A DNA stretch of 64,000 bases, from assembly GCA_026120035.1 (NCBI GenBank), contig JALRME010000006.1, forward strand, positions 1,522,024 through 1,586,023. The letters are read 5' to 3'. How positions within the stretch are numbered: the stretch's first letter is position 1; every line of letters begins with the position of its first letter. Made by a program: the position numbers and the translations under genes. The stretch is from Coleophoma eucalyptorum (lineage: Eukaryota; Ascomycota; Leotiomycetes; Helotiales; Dermateaceae). The notes beneath the pieces are model-generated. The model worked only from the letters and a program-made list of their open reading frames with translations, made no database searches and had not been told where the DNA came from. Positions 1 to 11,180 of the stretch are shown one piece after another.

Positions 1-536
1 TATGTCCAAGGCTCGACTACGATTTCAGCATTTTCTGGCAAATCAAGAGACTTAATCGCCTCCTGAACTCGTGCATCCGCAAGACAAGCAGTTTCGCTTT
101 TAGACCCCTCTTCTGCATCAGTGTACGAATGCTTTCCTGGCAATGCCTCTTGGTTTGAAAACTCCTTGTTCAGAATATCGACCTCTAGTTGATAGAATTG
201 TGAACGATGGTCTAAGTAATATTGACAAAATGCCTTTCTTGGGATGTCTGGGAGAGGTTGAGAGGCGCGCTCTGCTTGTAGATAAGGCACTAAGGTTGCC
301 TTAGGTGGCTCCGCTAATGTTATCACTCGGAAGATAACTTTCTTATCTAGAAAGGCATCTCGTAGAATTTGAGCTACCTAGGAATGGTCTATTAGTGTAT
401 TTCATTTCTGAATATTGAGACATCTACAAACAAATGAAATTTCCTCTGGTGAGAGAGGATCAAGTGGATGTGGTCGTTTGACAGCTGCCTTGGACTGTAT
501 GGGCAAAGACTCTTCGCAAATAGCGGATGGTGCCAT
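1..536 (-). CDS. Copper amine oxidase, N-terminal part (cut by window edge)
   Basis: The gene runs off the left edge, so only the N-terminal end is visible. Exon 1 (432-536) starts MAPSAICEES and contains HPLDPLSPEEIS, the usual opening of fungal copper amine oxidases. A 54-nt intron (378-431) has a GT donor, a CTAAT branch-like site and a CTAG acceptor. Exon 2 continues VAQILRDAF, then FRVITLAEPPKATLVPYL and ends at the edge in EPWTY. These match the N2/N3 region of peroxisomal amine oxidases, which oxidise primary amines to aldehyde, ammonia and H2O2. The topaquinone tyrosine and copper histidines would lie outside the window. An in-frame ATG at 678-680 exists, but the start at 534-536 gives the normal family N-terminus. 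Identity is firm; whether the whole gene is intact cannot be seen. Confidence 0.85.
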
Positions 537-1514
537 GACTTGTTTGGCAAGTATATGTTTAACCTGATGGTATGAAATTGAAAAGAATACTATCTTGTAT
601 GTGAAGATAAAAACGAATTGAATGTGCCCTAGATCACTATTTAAAGGGTTACGCAAAGCTCTATGGGAGAGAAATCGCATGTTAAGATCTCAATTTACTG
701 CGCCCTAAACGCCTTGGAAAGATAAATTAAAGTAACCTAAACGGAGAAACATTAATCTCATGTAAGATAATTTGCAAAGATTTACAGCTCGTAGGTCGGC
801 AAATTAGTAATTCTCTAGTGGTAGCTATCGAACATATCAATCAGATCCCGGTCAGCGCCGCCAACGATATTATTAGTATCTTAAAAATTAACCAGCTAGA
901 GATGTACTCCTCACTTACATACCCTGCCAAGTGTGCAGTTCCCCTCTGTACTAAGATTATTCAGTGCTCCGGACTAATTGTACTGCACTGGCCTAGGTGC
1001 AGCCAACGGCGCGGTGAAGCCGACGGCATATTTCTAGAAGTAGTAATGTGGAACCAACGCCTTTAACGCCGTCTCGATGTAGTTAGCCAGGCCTAGTTTG
1101 AGGCTACCAGGCTTAATAGACCAGGGTGTTCAAACTCTGTGCTCCACTTTAATATCACTTCTATTTGTGCCTATGAATGGGATATTTCTGAGGCGTTACT
1201 GGCGAAAATATCTGTAATTGGTTGTGATAGAGTCCATGAAGGCCGTCATAGGAAGATATTGATGGCGGGATATGCACCGCAATAGAGAAAGATATGGTTC
1301 GGCATAAAACCTCACCAACGATACTCTAAATTCAAGCGAGAAACCCGCCTGGAGAAGAGAAAGTGGGAGAGAGTTTATGTTCTTTCTGGATCATACAACT
1401 TTAAACAATAAACTACAAATTGTTCCTATACTCGTTTGTGTTGGTGCTAGGTGCCTTGAGTATTTTGTACTACTAAATCGCCTGAGAATTTCATACAATA
1501 AAAGTAAATAACCT
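537..1514. other. Intergenic, no gene recognised
   Basis: About 1 kb between the amine oxidase start and the 3' end of the LamB/YcsF relic. Short open frames occur (for example 818-1066 on the plus strand), but none resembles a protein family I know and none has supporting splice structure. Confidence 0.5.
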
Positions 1515-2415
1515 TTAGTTCACGTTAGAAAATCTCTTTGTGTTGATCTCATCCACTGCTCTGCGACAGGCCATCGCATTTTCCAATGCCGTTGGCATAT
1601 CTGAATGTATACAGATACTGAATGACTCTCCCCCAAATCCTAGCTCCAACTTCTGACCTTGTTTGTCCGTTGTAGCGCCTGTCATCCCAATTGAAATAGT
1701 GCGATTGTAGATGTCCTCAACAGTTGCCATTCTAATCTGAGTAATGGGCACCAGTTTCTTGTCCTTGGTTTATTCCACATCCACGTAAGCTTCCTCAACA
1801 AAGACCATACCAAGCTCCTCACATATTGCCTTCTCTTCATCTGCACCTTTCGCGCCATAGATAGGAACATTGAATACTTTGCAGGCTTCTAAAACGGTTC
1901 GGCATATCGTTAAGTCTCGCTGCATATAAAAGAATAGTTCGCCATGCGGTTTAATGTGATTGAGAGGCACATTTTCAGCATCGAGGATGCCTTTAAGGGC
2001 GCCTATCTGATAAATGATCATCGCATACATATCAGCTGGTTCAATAGCCATTTGGCGTCGCCCAAATCCGAATAGATCTATTAATCCGATATCAGTCGTG
2101 TTCTTGCCCAGGTATTTGGATAAAAGGTACTGCCTACCATTCAATCCTGGATGCGCCTCAACACCTTTGCCTTGGGCTTTTGCCAGTCGTACCGTTTTCA
2201 ACATCAACGATGGATCTCCCGCGAGGAAACCACAAGCAATATTTGCAACATCAACATACTTGATTAATTCATCATCTGGTCCCTATGATCGACATATATT
2301 TATTAGTAACTGGACGAAACAGCTTCCCGAAAGAAGGCGTTCCCACCATTTTCCACTTCCCAAACCCTTCACCCACATCATAGCTGATCTCAAGTTTCTC
2401 GAGGAACTTAGCCAT
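1515..2415 (-). pseudogene. LamB/YcsF family (PxpA-type 5-oxoprolinase subunit A), broken by one in-frame stop
   Basis: Translation from ATG 2413-2415 gives MAKFLEKLEISYDVGEGFG, then KWKM; a 64-nt intron (2283-2346) joins this to GPDDELIKYVDVANIACGF. Later family motifs follow: HPGLNGRQ, HIKPHGELFF and, near the C-terminus, ISIGMTGATTDKQG and FSICIHSDMPTALENA. In bacteria this family works with a biotin carboxylase/KipI/KipA partner to hydrolyse 5-oxoproline; the partner here is the fusion relic at 7837-9836. The frame is open except for TAA at 1770-1772, between YVDVE and TKDKKLVP, where relatives usually carry tyrosine. The remaining 85 codons stay in frame and are well conserved. The stop removes the C-terminal third, so the gene is probably dead, but only recently. 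A single base-call error is the main alternative. Confidence 0.85.
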
Positions 2416-3216
2416 ATTGGCAAGTAATATATCGACTTTGCGTTCAGAATATTCAAATAAAAGCTGCCTAGATATTAGACAGAGAGATAGAGCGAGCCAG
2501 CAAGCACTTCTCACGCACAATAGATATATCTGCTTTGTGGTGGTGACAGCTCAACGAGAGCCAATAGACATCCTTTCCCCAGTTATCCACCCATGTGAGT
2601 ATTATAGGCTTCCATATGAGCGAATCACAGCGATGGCACACTTTCTGGATACACATCTACGTCGTACTATACGAAGATAACATAAATACTGTGGGAAACT
2701 TACAACTGATACCAGGTTATTCATGCCTCAGGCATTGGACAAGAAAATTCAAGCACCGACTTTGTATATTCCAAGTTACGGCGCCTTAAACGCTGTGCAG
2801 TTTCTCCTTTTTGACAAGTGGCAAGGCGCAACGCTACTCAATGGCCGCAGCACAGCTGTCCATATCCCACAATATGGGTGTTCAACATCGATTGGACTAT
2901 TTTGCCTTATCAAATGAAATAGAATCTGGCTTTTACAATTTACCCTACTCATCTTTCCATTTTTTACGCGGCAGCCGTTACAATATGGTAGCTCGTGTTG
3001 CGGGGGAGGCTCGGAGGAGTTAAGAAGTGTGAAATCAGCTTGATTGTCATCTACCAGTACAGTAGCTCTTGCAGAAGCGGTGGCTGGGAGAGGCGATAGA
3101 AGGGCCATTGAAGAAAGTCGTTATCTTGCCAAAACTGCCTTGCCTTAGCATATCAAATATCGTTGTCGTAAGGAAACTCAAATGAAGACAGAGATAAGCG
3201 TATCTCAACTCCGTTC
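2416..3216. other. Intergenic, no assignable gene
   Basis: Several overlapping short frames on both strands. A minus-strand frame at 2776-3108 (starting MALLSPLPATASARAT) has a hydrophobic, Ala-rich start like a signal peptide, but no recognisable domain, and it overlaps plus-strand frames of similar length. No gene is called. Confidence 0.4.
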
Positions 3217-3558
3217 TTGAAAGGAGAACACAAAGTGCATAAAGTAGCACAAAGTCTCAGGAACCGCTTCATCTCTGTAGTGTTTTCTAGAGGTTTTTTC
3301 AAAGACTGGGTTGTTGTTGTCTTCTTGTGGGCCTTTTTTGCGACCTGCGTCATAACTCTTCTACCTATCTGGGAGAGCGGTCATTTACTTGTTAAGTTTA
3401 TCCGTTATATTTTCAGCGGCAAGATTTCTAGAACCGGACCGGAAACAAAAGAAATAGTTACCATAGGAATTCCAGATGACTCTAGTTCTGAGGGACGTCC
3501 GAAAATAACTCAAGACGTGACCCAGGAAATGGAGAAAGGAGAGAAAAGGGGTCTTTAG
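3217..3558 (+). pseudogene. C-terminal remnant of a sodium:solute symporter (Dur3-like)
   Basis: This 113-codon frame has the segment FFKDWVVVVFLWAFFATC followed by ITLLPIWES, resembling the last transmembrane segment and following Pro-x-x-Glu motif of fungal Dur3-type urea/polyamine symporters. A hydrophilic, charged tail follows (GIPDDSSSEGRPK...). The upstream sequence on the same strand does not encode the other membrane segments, so this is a severed tail; the listed start is simply the first Met in frame. A urea/amine transporter would fit the neighbouring urea-carboxylase-like and amine-oxidase genes. The match rests on about 35 residues, so another symporter subfamily is possible. Confidence 0.5.
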
Positions 3559-5366
3559 CGTAGTGCAGTTGACTTACAGCGCTTGTATCTGGCTATTCAT
3601 CCCTCCATGTTTATTTGCTCTACTCTGCTAGTACCAACCTTGTTCTAAAAACAAATTGGTATTATTACTTTTTAAGGGGGGGGTTGTTATTCATTCCACG
3701 GTAAGATAATTCGGAGTGTTTCTATTTCATTCGATAGTGAAGAAAGCGAAATGTGATTCAAAGCTTGATATATATACGTAGAGTTATATTTTAAGACGTT
3801 TCTAGATGCTTCCTTTTCACAGCATGCTTTTTCTTCCCTTCTCCAGTTTGTATGCTACACAGTTTTCTAGGAGTATTTGACGACTTCATAACTATGGGTA
3901 GCTAGAGATCAATTTGCATGTGGCATGGATTCTTGGAAGATAGGATTTATCTGACCTTTACAGGCATCCTTGGGGTAAAACAATTTAGACTCCCCTGGGT
4001 CAAATCTCAGCTAAGCTCTAGGAGCTTCAGATAATCGAACGACGTGCGTAGCGCCCAGTAGTTCTTACAAGAAGTATCCATGCTTGATCCAAGGTCATAA
4101 AGGCGTTGTTTAATTTATTGGGAAGTCATCAATATATTTTGCCGAGCCCTTATTTAATCCGGATTACAGATATCCTATCAATATCATCAAGAAGTTCAAC
4201 CTTGATAGATATAGTTTTACTACTTGCCCCAGAGCTTACGAACAATGCGGCGACGATAAGAACTGAGACAGAGAAATGGTCGAACTAGCAAGGGGGCATC
4301 TGCTCTAAAATGTAATATCAAAATATATAAACAGTGATATAGACATCGTGAAAATAACAGGGCTAATACTAAAGAAAGTGGACTTTGTTCTCAACAATCG
4401 TCCCCCTGCTAATCAGCAATGCTTAAGGGTATAGCCTGGGTGGCCATGTCATTTCAACCGCTTTGGCGTGTATGCTGCTAAACTATTGAATGTTATGGGG
4501 TATAAAATGCTCAACCATTACTATACAACTAGCTATTAGGGGTATATATATATACAGTGTAGAGCGTAATCATCAGTGCGGCGTTGGAGATTGACACATG
4601 AAACTAGGATAGTCCTATTTTATCTATCATGTGCGTGTGTGGTGGGAAAGTGGGGTGTACGGCAATCAGTACTCGTAAGAAAATTTGCGTGAATTTCCAT
4701 CTTGATGAGGATGTGGTGAATTCTGAAAATCGCCTCGAAAATCATACGTAGAAAATTGTCGCATCAAATTCATTTAATCAAGAGATATTATGTTGTAGTT
4801 GTCTTAGGATAATTGATTTGAGAGGTTTCTCTACCATGACACAAATAGAACGTCAACGTTTACTTTTTCTTCTTCTTTGTTCTTATTTTCTTTTTTCAAA
4901 GAATATCTCAATGCTCACTACTTATCCATTCATGGTATTATAGTCCTTCAATGTTGAATTGTGATCTCATATTCACCCTCGGGAGGAGAATATATGGAGG
5001 GATATCAACTTTCACGTGACGAGATTCGGAAATTATTTAAAGCATAAAAATGAATAATGTATGACTGGGGATGTTTAACTCCTACTTGAGCTGATGCTTG
5101 TAGCATTAATCTAAGTACATCTGCAAATTAAATGGAAATTCAATACCTGTTGTGCAGAATTCAGGGTCACGAGTGTAGCCTATGGATGATTAGTGGCTGG
5201 GCCGAAATTCAAAAATACCCCGGTGCTAATGGAGGTCTGTGTTTATCTCTCTCGTTATCTTTTAACTCCAGATGGCAACTCTTATGTGAATTGTACGGTC
5301 TATCAATAAATTCTCCTATTCTTCTACTCCACTACTATCATCCCTTGTCATTTCCATTCACTCGCA
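3559..5366. other. Long intergenic stretch, 1.8 kb
   Basis: AT-rich, with a G8 run near 3680. I find no open frame that resembles a protein and no RNA gene. The last few hundred bases (about 4900-5366) are probably promoter and 5' leader of the transcription factor, including pyrimidine-rich tracts near 4860-4900. Confidence 0.5.
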
Positions 5367-7078
5367 ATGATGTGTCGCTGGCGCCTTGTTCCGGCGCCCT
5401 GTACAAAGGCTTCACCAGAAGAGCAGATCCCAGCAAAGACAAAGCTGTTACGGACAAAGAAGCCGGGGACTAAGCGATTACGCACGGGCTGCTTAACGTG
5501 TCGACGGAGGTAAGTTCTCATAAGTCTCTCAAGGTTCGTCGCATGGGGATGTAGACGGTTCTATGCTAACTCTTTTTTGGGGACCACAGAAGGAAAAAAT
5601 GCGACGAAATATACCCTATATGTGGCCATTGTTTGAGGCTGAATCTGGCTTGTGGACGAGAGGATCCGCAATCTCTGTCACTAACAGAAATAAATGTTCC
5701 ACAGACTACGACTTTAACATATGAGAATAACGACCCAGATTTGGCATTGCAGCAACGACAAAGATCCTTATCAGTGACGGCAAAGCCATGTTCTGTGTCT
5801 ACTATGCCACCAGTTCATGCAAAGGGGCAGAGGTATCTGATAAAGTATTATACGGAGGTTCTAACTATGCTCTGTTCTACGAGTGTGGAAAGCAACTCGT
5901 TCATAAATGGTGAGTTAAAACATTCAAGAGACAGACTTCAGCTACACTTGACTGTTTCTGTGGAATCAATGGATGCTGTGAGACTGACAGTTACAGTCTT
6001 TATACCTATGGCATTGGAGTCACCAACAGTCCTCAACTCAATTCTTGCCTGGGCTGCAAATCATATAAAATTCTTTGATGCAGCATACTCGTCTGTGGCG
6101 GCCGACTACTGCTCTACTGCTCTTATATCTCTAGCATCAGCCCTACCGAACCAGTCGAATTATGATACCAGTTTGGCAGCTTGCCTCGTCCTCTGCGCGG
6201 CGGCTGCACCTTCAAACCAGTGGTATGATCATTTAAAGGGTGCAAAATCTATAATTGAAGCTGCTGTGGCGACTGGGCCTGGCGGTAACATCCTGAAAGG
6301 TTCTGAGTGTTTTATGCATTCCCAAGACGGACAGTGGTTGCTTCGAGACTTTGCATATCATGACATCCTGGGAGCTGTGGCATTAGGCAGTGAGCCACTT
6401 CTGAAAGGGCCTTATTGGCTTTCTCAAGGCCAATCGGTGTTGGATGCGTGTATGGGTGTCGGTTCAGAGTTGCTGGCCATTATCTCAGAAATATGTTGCC
6501 TCAAGACCAATACTGAGGAGCCGGATTCCACAGAACCATGCATACTTAAGCCCCTCGTCGGGGAACTTGGTAGTGGCAAAGAAGGTTTTGATTCATGGCT
6601 ACCAATCGTAGATATTGAATCTCGATTGCTTGATTGGGAGTGTCCAATTACGTACCAGGAATATCTTCCCGAACTCGCGGAATGCCATAGATATACTGCA
6701 TTAGTATGTTTGTACCGAAAAGCTCGAGAGCTCTTTCCTGATGATACCCCTCGACTTGACCTAAGAATCGCACACAATGTTTCTGAATTGGTACGTACTA
6801 TAGATAAGATACCTTATCAATCGATGGCCGAAGGAGGTTTGATATTCCCTCTCTATATTGCTGGTGGAGATGCGATAGATAATGACGAAATCGCCATGAT
6901 AAGGTTGCGCATGGAGGGTTTGCTCGCGCACCGAGGATTTACATACATCTCACTTCAAATGGATGTTTTAGAAGAGCTGTGGAGGTTGAAGCAAAGGAAT
7001 GTCAAATGCCCCGACGGTCGGCTTGTGGACTGGCGAGATATTCTGGATCGAAGAGGACTAAAATTAATGCTTCATTAG
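5367..7078 (+). CDS. Zn2Cys6 transcription factor with Fungal_trans_2-like domain
   Basis: The model joins 5367-5509, 5590-5909 and 5991-7078 and gives 516 residues with no internal stop. The zinc cluster spans the first intron: CLTCRRRRKKC then DEIYPICGHC and LRLNLAC, spacing C-x2-C-x6-C-x6-C-x2-C-x6-C. The second intron (81 nt, in frame) has donor GTGAGT and acceptor ACAG; removing it joins NSFIN to VTVFIPMALESP, the opening of the regulatory domain, which continues with ILAWAANHIKFF and LVLCAAAAPSNQWYDHLKGA. It lies between the LamB/YcsF relic and the biotin-carboxylase fusion, so it was probably their regulator. It is intact while its presumed targets are broken. DNA targets are unknown. 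Confidence 0.85.
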
Positions 7079-7836
7079 AGCTTCGAGGTGGAAACGGAGG
7101 GGAGTTCTGGATAAATTGTTTATTCAAGGGAGCAAGGCTTGTTCATATAAGGATTATTTACATCTATCCATCACACCATGTTACATAGACCACTTCTCCG
7201 CATATTATAGCCTTCAATGTGGTGTGATGTTTATTACTATACAATGGTAAGGCTAGAAAGGTCATTCGTTTCCCTTGTAACATATGAGTTACCAACCCCG
7301 CCAAGCAAACTAAGACGGCATCGGAGAAAAGCGGTGAGCTTTCTTAGTTCTCATCTGTTATTTCAATCTGGTGTCGAGAAAATCATATGTTAATGTCCAT
7401 CAGGTTCTTACCACATTCTCAGTCAGTCCTAACTCAGCCTCAGCTCCATGGACAAACTTAGCCATGCAAGTCAAAAGTGGGATTTTATAGCGCAGACATA
7501 GGGCGCGTATGATAAACTTGATTAGGAAATTTCCATCTCGCTTTCAACAGCGCCATTAACGCGCGCTCGTATGGCAAGCGCTAGCCCGCAACCGGAATAT
7601 TCGCACCCCTGTCCAGCCATGCTCCTAGATTTAACAGCTATCCAGATACATGAATCTAATAATGTATGGCCCCAATTGCTTCATTGCTATTAACATGGCT
7701 AGAACTAGGGCTATCTCTACCGCTTATACTGGAATTGGCTGTTCCGAATTGAATAAAAGTAGACGAGTTGCTTTAATAGAAGTAGCTGCTCAAAATCCCC
7801 TTTTCTATAAATCGCATCTTCGATTATCTCACCACC
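7079..7836. other. Intergenic between regulator and carboxylase relic
   Basis: About 760 bases, presumably holding the promoter of the carboxylase fusion. Small open frames only, none recognisable. Confidence 0.4.
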
Positions 7837-9836
7837 ATGGCATATAATTTTTCTCATCTCAGAAAGATTCTCATTGCCAATCGTGGCGAAATTGCAGGCA
7901 GATGTATCCGCGCATGTGCTGCTGTAGGCTAAAAGAGTGTATCAGAATATACGGAAAATGATAGTACTTCTAATCACGTTAGTCTTGCAGATGAAGCAGT
8001 TTTGCTTTCTGGCCAGAAGGTAACAGGATATCTTAATATGTGAGATTTTGCTAATGCTTTGCTTCTTGGCTGACTTTAACATAGAGATAACACCCTTGAA
8101 ATATGCAAGACCTATCATGTTGATGCTGTGATTCCAGGATACGGCTTCCTCAGTGAAGATTGCTCCTTGGCACAGAGGGTGCATAATGCTGGTATGATTT
8201 TTGTTGGTCCATCAGTGGAGTCGATCCTTGAGATGGGACAGAAGCATCGTGCTCGTGCATTGGCCGAATCCGCCCAAGTCCCCGTGATTCCTGGAACTCC
8301 TCTCCTCGCGACTGAACAAGAGGCTACTGCAGCTGCGGTCAAAATTGGCTTTCCTGTACGCTTTAAATCCTGCTGGCATGAAGGCCTTGACTCTAATTTA
8401 CGTGTAGGTTATGCTAAAGGCGGCCGGAGGCGGAGGTGGAATGGGTCTTGAGGTTTGCTGTACAGAGTCGGATATTCAAGCCGCATTTGCCAAAGTTAGA
8501 GATCGTGGGGACTCCCTTTTCACAAATGCCGGAGTGTTCATGGAGAAGTAATATCCATCAAGCAGACATATTGAGGTACAGGTATTTGGGAACAACGAAG
8601 AAGTCGTTCATTTCGGCGAAAGAGAATGTAGTATTCAACGTCGACACCAAAAGGTATTTAAATATCTACTTGACAATATTATCCTTTCTGACTTGACGGT
8701 ATCTAGGTTATTGAAGAATGTCCGAGCCCTTATGTCAACCTTCGACCAGAGCTTCGTGAGAAGCTCACTCAGTGCGCTGTTGCGTATGCGATGAAACTGA
8801 AGTATAAATCTGCCGGCACCGTTGGATTTGTGGTAGATGAAATCTCTGGTGAATTTTTCTTTCTAGAGATGAATACAGGATTACAAGTCGAGCATGGCAT
8901 TGCAGAGCTATGCTATGACGTGGACTAAGTAGCTTTAATGCTGCTACAGGCAGAGTACGAGAAATCCGGAGCTAGAGGAATTCCTACAGAACATCTGCAG
9001 AGTTTACAAAAGAGCGGACCTACTGGTATTGCTATTGAGGTGCGAGTGTACGCCGAAGTACCTAGTCGCAATTTCGCCCCCAGCCCAGGATTACTCCAGA
9101 ATGTACAATGGCCACAGGGCAATGGCATTCGAGTCAATACTTGGCCAAAAACTGGGCAACGAGTTGCTCCTTACTATGACCCTCTCTTAGCCAAACTCAT
9201 GGTTTACGAGCACGATCGAGTAAAAGAAGTATCTAAAATGCTTAAAGCACTACAAGACTGTATAATACAAGGCCCTACGACGAATTTGAATTATCTTAGC
9301 GCTATGATTACCTCGGATGGGTTTCGAAAGGGGGAAACATTAACGAATTATCTTTCGACAAAGTTTGAATACAAGCCTTGTGCACTTGATGTGCTATCCG
9401 CTGGTTCATTCACAACAGTTCAAGATTTCACGGCTCGTGCAACATGTGGGCATGGGATTCCTATAGGGGGTCCAATGGATAATATCTCGTCAAGAATTGT
9501 TAATATTTTAGTCGGAAATCCGCCCGGTAAAGAATGCCTTGAGATTACTCTATCAGGCCCTGAACTTCTATTTACTGCACCTGCAATATTCTCTATATGC
9601 GGGGCACCAATGACAGTAACGGTAGATGATATAGAGAAGCCAATGTGGTCGAGACTTATTTATCCAAGCTGGACAAGAACTGAAGATTGGTACTGCTCAA
9701 TCTAATGGATGTAGAAGTTATGGAGATCAACATTTTGGTACCTAAAGGCGCTATTGGCTGTACAGTCCAGGCTATTGCGAGCAGGCCGGGTAGTACTGTA
9801 GCACCTGGAAGCTTGCTGGTTGTAGCAAAGGGCTAG
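7837..9836 (+). pseudogene. Biotin carboxylase - KipA (AHS2) - biotinyl fusion, urea-carboxylase/5-oxoprolinase type, multiply broken
   Basis: The start MAYNFSHLRKILIANRGEIAGRCIR is a biotin-carboxylase N-terminus. Introns are recognisable at about 8039-8084, 8356-8407 and 8655-8706. Conserved pieces include VIPGYGFLSED, KAAGGGGGMG (across the second intron), [11 protein letters not shown] and LQVEHGIAELCYDVD; the LQVEHG form is typical of urea-carboxylase-like members. A KipA/AHS2 start follows (VLSAGSFTTVQDF, GIPIGGPMDNIS, SGPELLFTAP). Damage: TAA at 7930-7932, 8549-8551 and 8926-8928; a one-base frame change near 9662; then a deletion that joins AHS2 (after NGCRSY) directly to the tail of a biotinyl domain (MEINILVPKG...VAPGSLLVV), removing the rest of KipA, all of KipI and the biotin-attachment lysine. 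It was once the partner of the LamB/YcsF gene at 1515-2415. Non-functional with high confidence. Confidence 0.9.
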
Positions 9837-10267
9837 GAACTGAAAGAGATATTGATCATTAGAAGCTCATTAGTCATGAAATTACACTTATTTCGTTCAC
9901 TATGTAAGTTCATAGTATTGAGTCTTACAGAGCTCTGCCATCCTCAATGATACAATCCAGGTGTTACGAACATATAATAACTAATAGTCTAAGGCTCGAA
10001 GAAGGAGGTTTGTACAAAAGAGGGTAATCGAAATTAATGAAAACAATTGGAAGTCACCCACAGGGACAGTTACACATTTTGTGGCTAAACGAGTGCGGAG
10101 CACTTTCATACCAAATTTCTTACGTTGTCTGACTTCGGATTGGAATAATCTCTTGAAGTATACAATTAACCTTATATGTCATATATGAGATTATATAGGA
10201 ACTACAACGCCGGAAAACTTTTACAACGTGATACTCTACCTAAATCAAGGAAGCTTACTAGATCAAA
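9837..10267. other. Intergenic, no gene seen
   Basis: AT-rich sequence between the carboxylase relic and the transposon relic. No recognisable open frame. Confidence 0.4.
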
Positions 10268-10490
10268 GGAGGAGGTTATTGTAAGATATATAATAAAGCT
10301 AGTAATGTGATTATTTCCACCTAGACTTTATAGTGTTGAAGAGATAGCAAATCGACTCCTATAGGCACGCGATACGCAACCAATTAGCAAGCTTCAGACC
10401 TACAACTTTGTAAAACGTCAACTAGAGCTCCGAAAACGATTCTCTCGAAGATATAACCCTATTGCAGATGAAGTACGCTTCCTGGAGTTT
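10268..10490 (+). mobile_element. Pogo/Fot1-type transposase remnant (HTH region)
   Basis: With stops read through, the translation resembles the N-terminal helix-turn-helix part of fungal pogo-family transposases: EEVIVRYII, FPPRLYSVEEIANRLL, a stop, ARDTQPIS, then NFVKRQLELRKRFSRRYN. The usual family order is an 'FPPRL..VE.MAN.LL' block followed by 'NFVKR.PELR.RF.R.Y'. Several TAG stops interrupt it, and no DDE catalytic domain follows. It is a short fossil fused to unrelated sequence. Confidence 0.7.
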
Positions 10491-10534
10491 CTATTGCCTC
10501 CCTGGCCTTCAAGCTTTATTTTAAATTCTCAACT

Positions 10535-10705
10535 GGAACTAGGTCAAACTCAACCACCGCTACCTCGAAGGCGAAAACTACGACTAGTTCTACATCCAAA
10601 TCAACAAGTAGCAGCACAGGGAATGCCGCTAGAGCAACAAAAACTAGCGCTCTTGGTATAGGAACGCTTCTCGGTGCCGTGGTACTTTTTGCGGCTAATC
10701 TATAA
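10535..10705 (+). pseudogene. C-terminal tail of a GPI-anchored Ser/Thr-rich protein (fragment)
   Basis: The frame encodes a Ser/Thr-rich stretch (TSKAKTTTSSTSKSTSSS) followed by TGNAARATKTSALGIGT and a hydrophobic end LLGAVVLFAANL before TAA. This is the layout of a fungal GPI-anchor signal: mucin-like stalk, small-residue omega site, hydrophobic tail. The frame runs upstream only into the transposon relic, so signal peptide and domain are missing. Probably a relic; the parent protein is unknown. Confidence 0.55.
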
Positions 10706-11180
10706 AGAAATCGGGTACACGGCTATTAGGAGGGAGATTTTCGGACGGGAGTTCTTAGGGGGAGAGCTCTCTATTTATCGGTGTTGTTTTAGCGGTAATA
10801 AGGGGTTCTTTGTGGCTGGAACAGTGTGACAACTAGACATGACTTTATAGATTAGAATTTGTAAATAAGAAAACAAGCTAATTACTGGCCTCCAACGCTA
10901 TGGACAACTAAAAGAAATACGACTTACATCAACTACTAAGCAAAGCTCGTAGCTACTAGTTTTCAAGGATAAATAACTGTACTTGAGTTAAAAGGTGTCA
11001 ACATTCTGAAAAGCTTTTGCAAATGAGACAGATAAGGATGTTATTCTATAGTGCCAACTCAGTAAACTAGGGGCAGCGAATTCTATACCAAAGCGTGTAA
11101 CTTTCTTTCTATTTGTGAAGAAAGACACCTCCATTCTAGATTCCTGTTAGTAAACTTTCGTTAAAGACCGTTGGACCGAA
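10706..11180. other. Intergenic, no gene seen
   Basis: AT-rich; probably contains the 3' flank of the FSH hydrolase. Nothing else recognised. Confidence 0.4.

Noticed and set aside
1770..8928. A reassigned genetic code in which TAA means tyrosine
   Set aside because: Many intact genes here end at TAA at the expected place (second SDR, D-amino-acid oxidase), and the fusion gene also has a frameshift and a large deletion.
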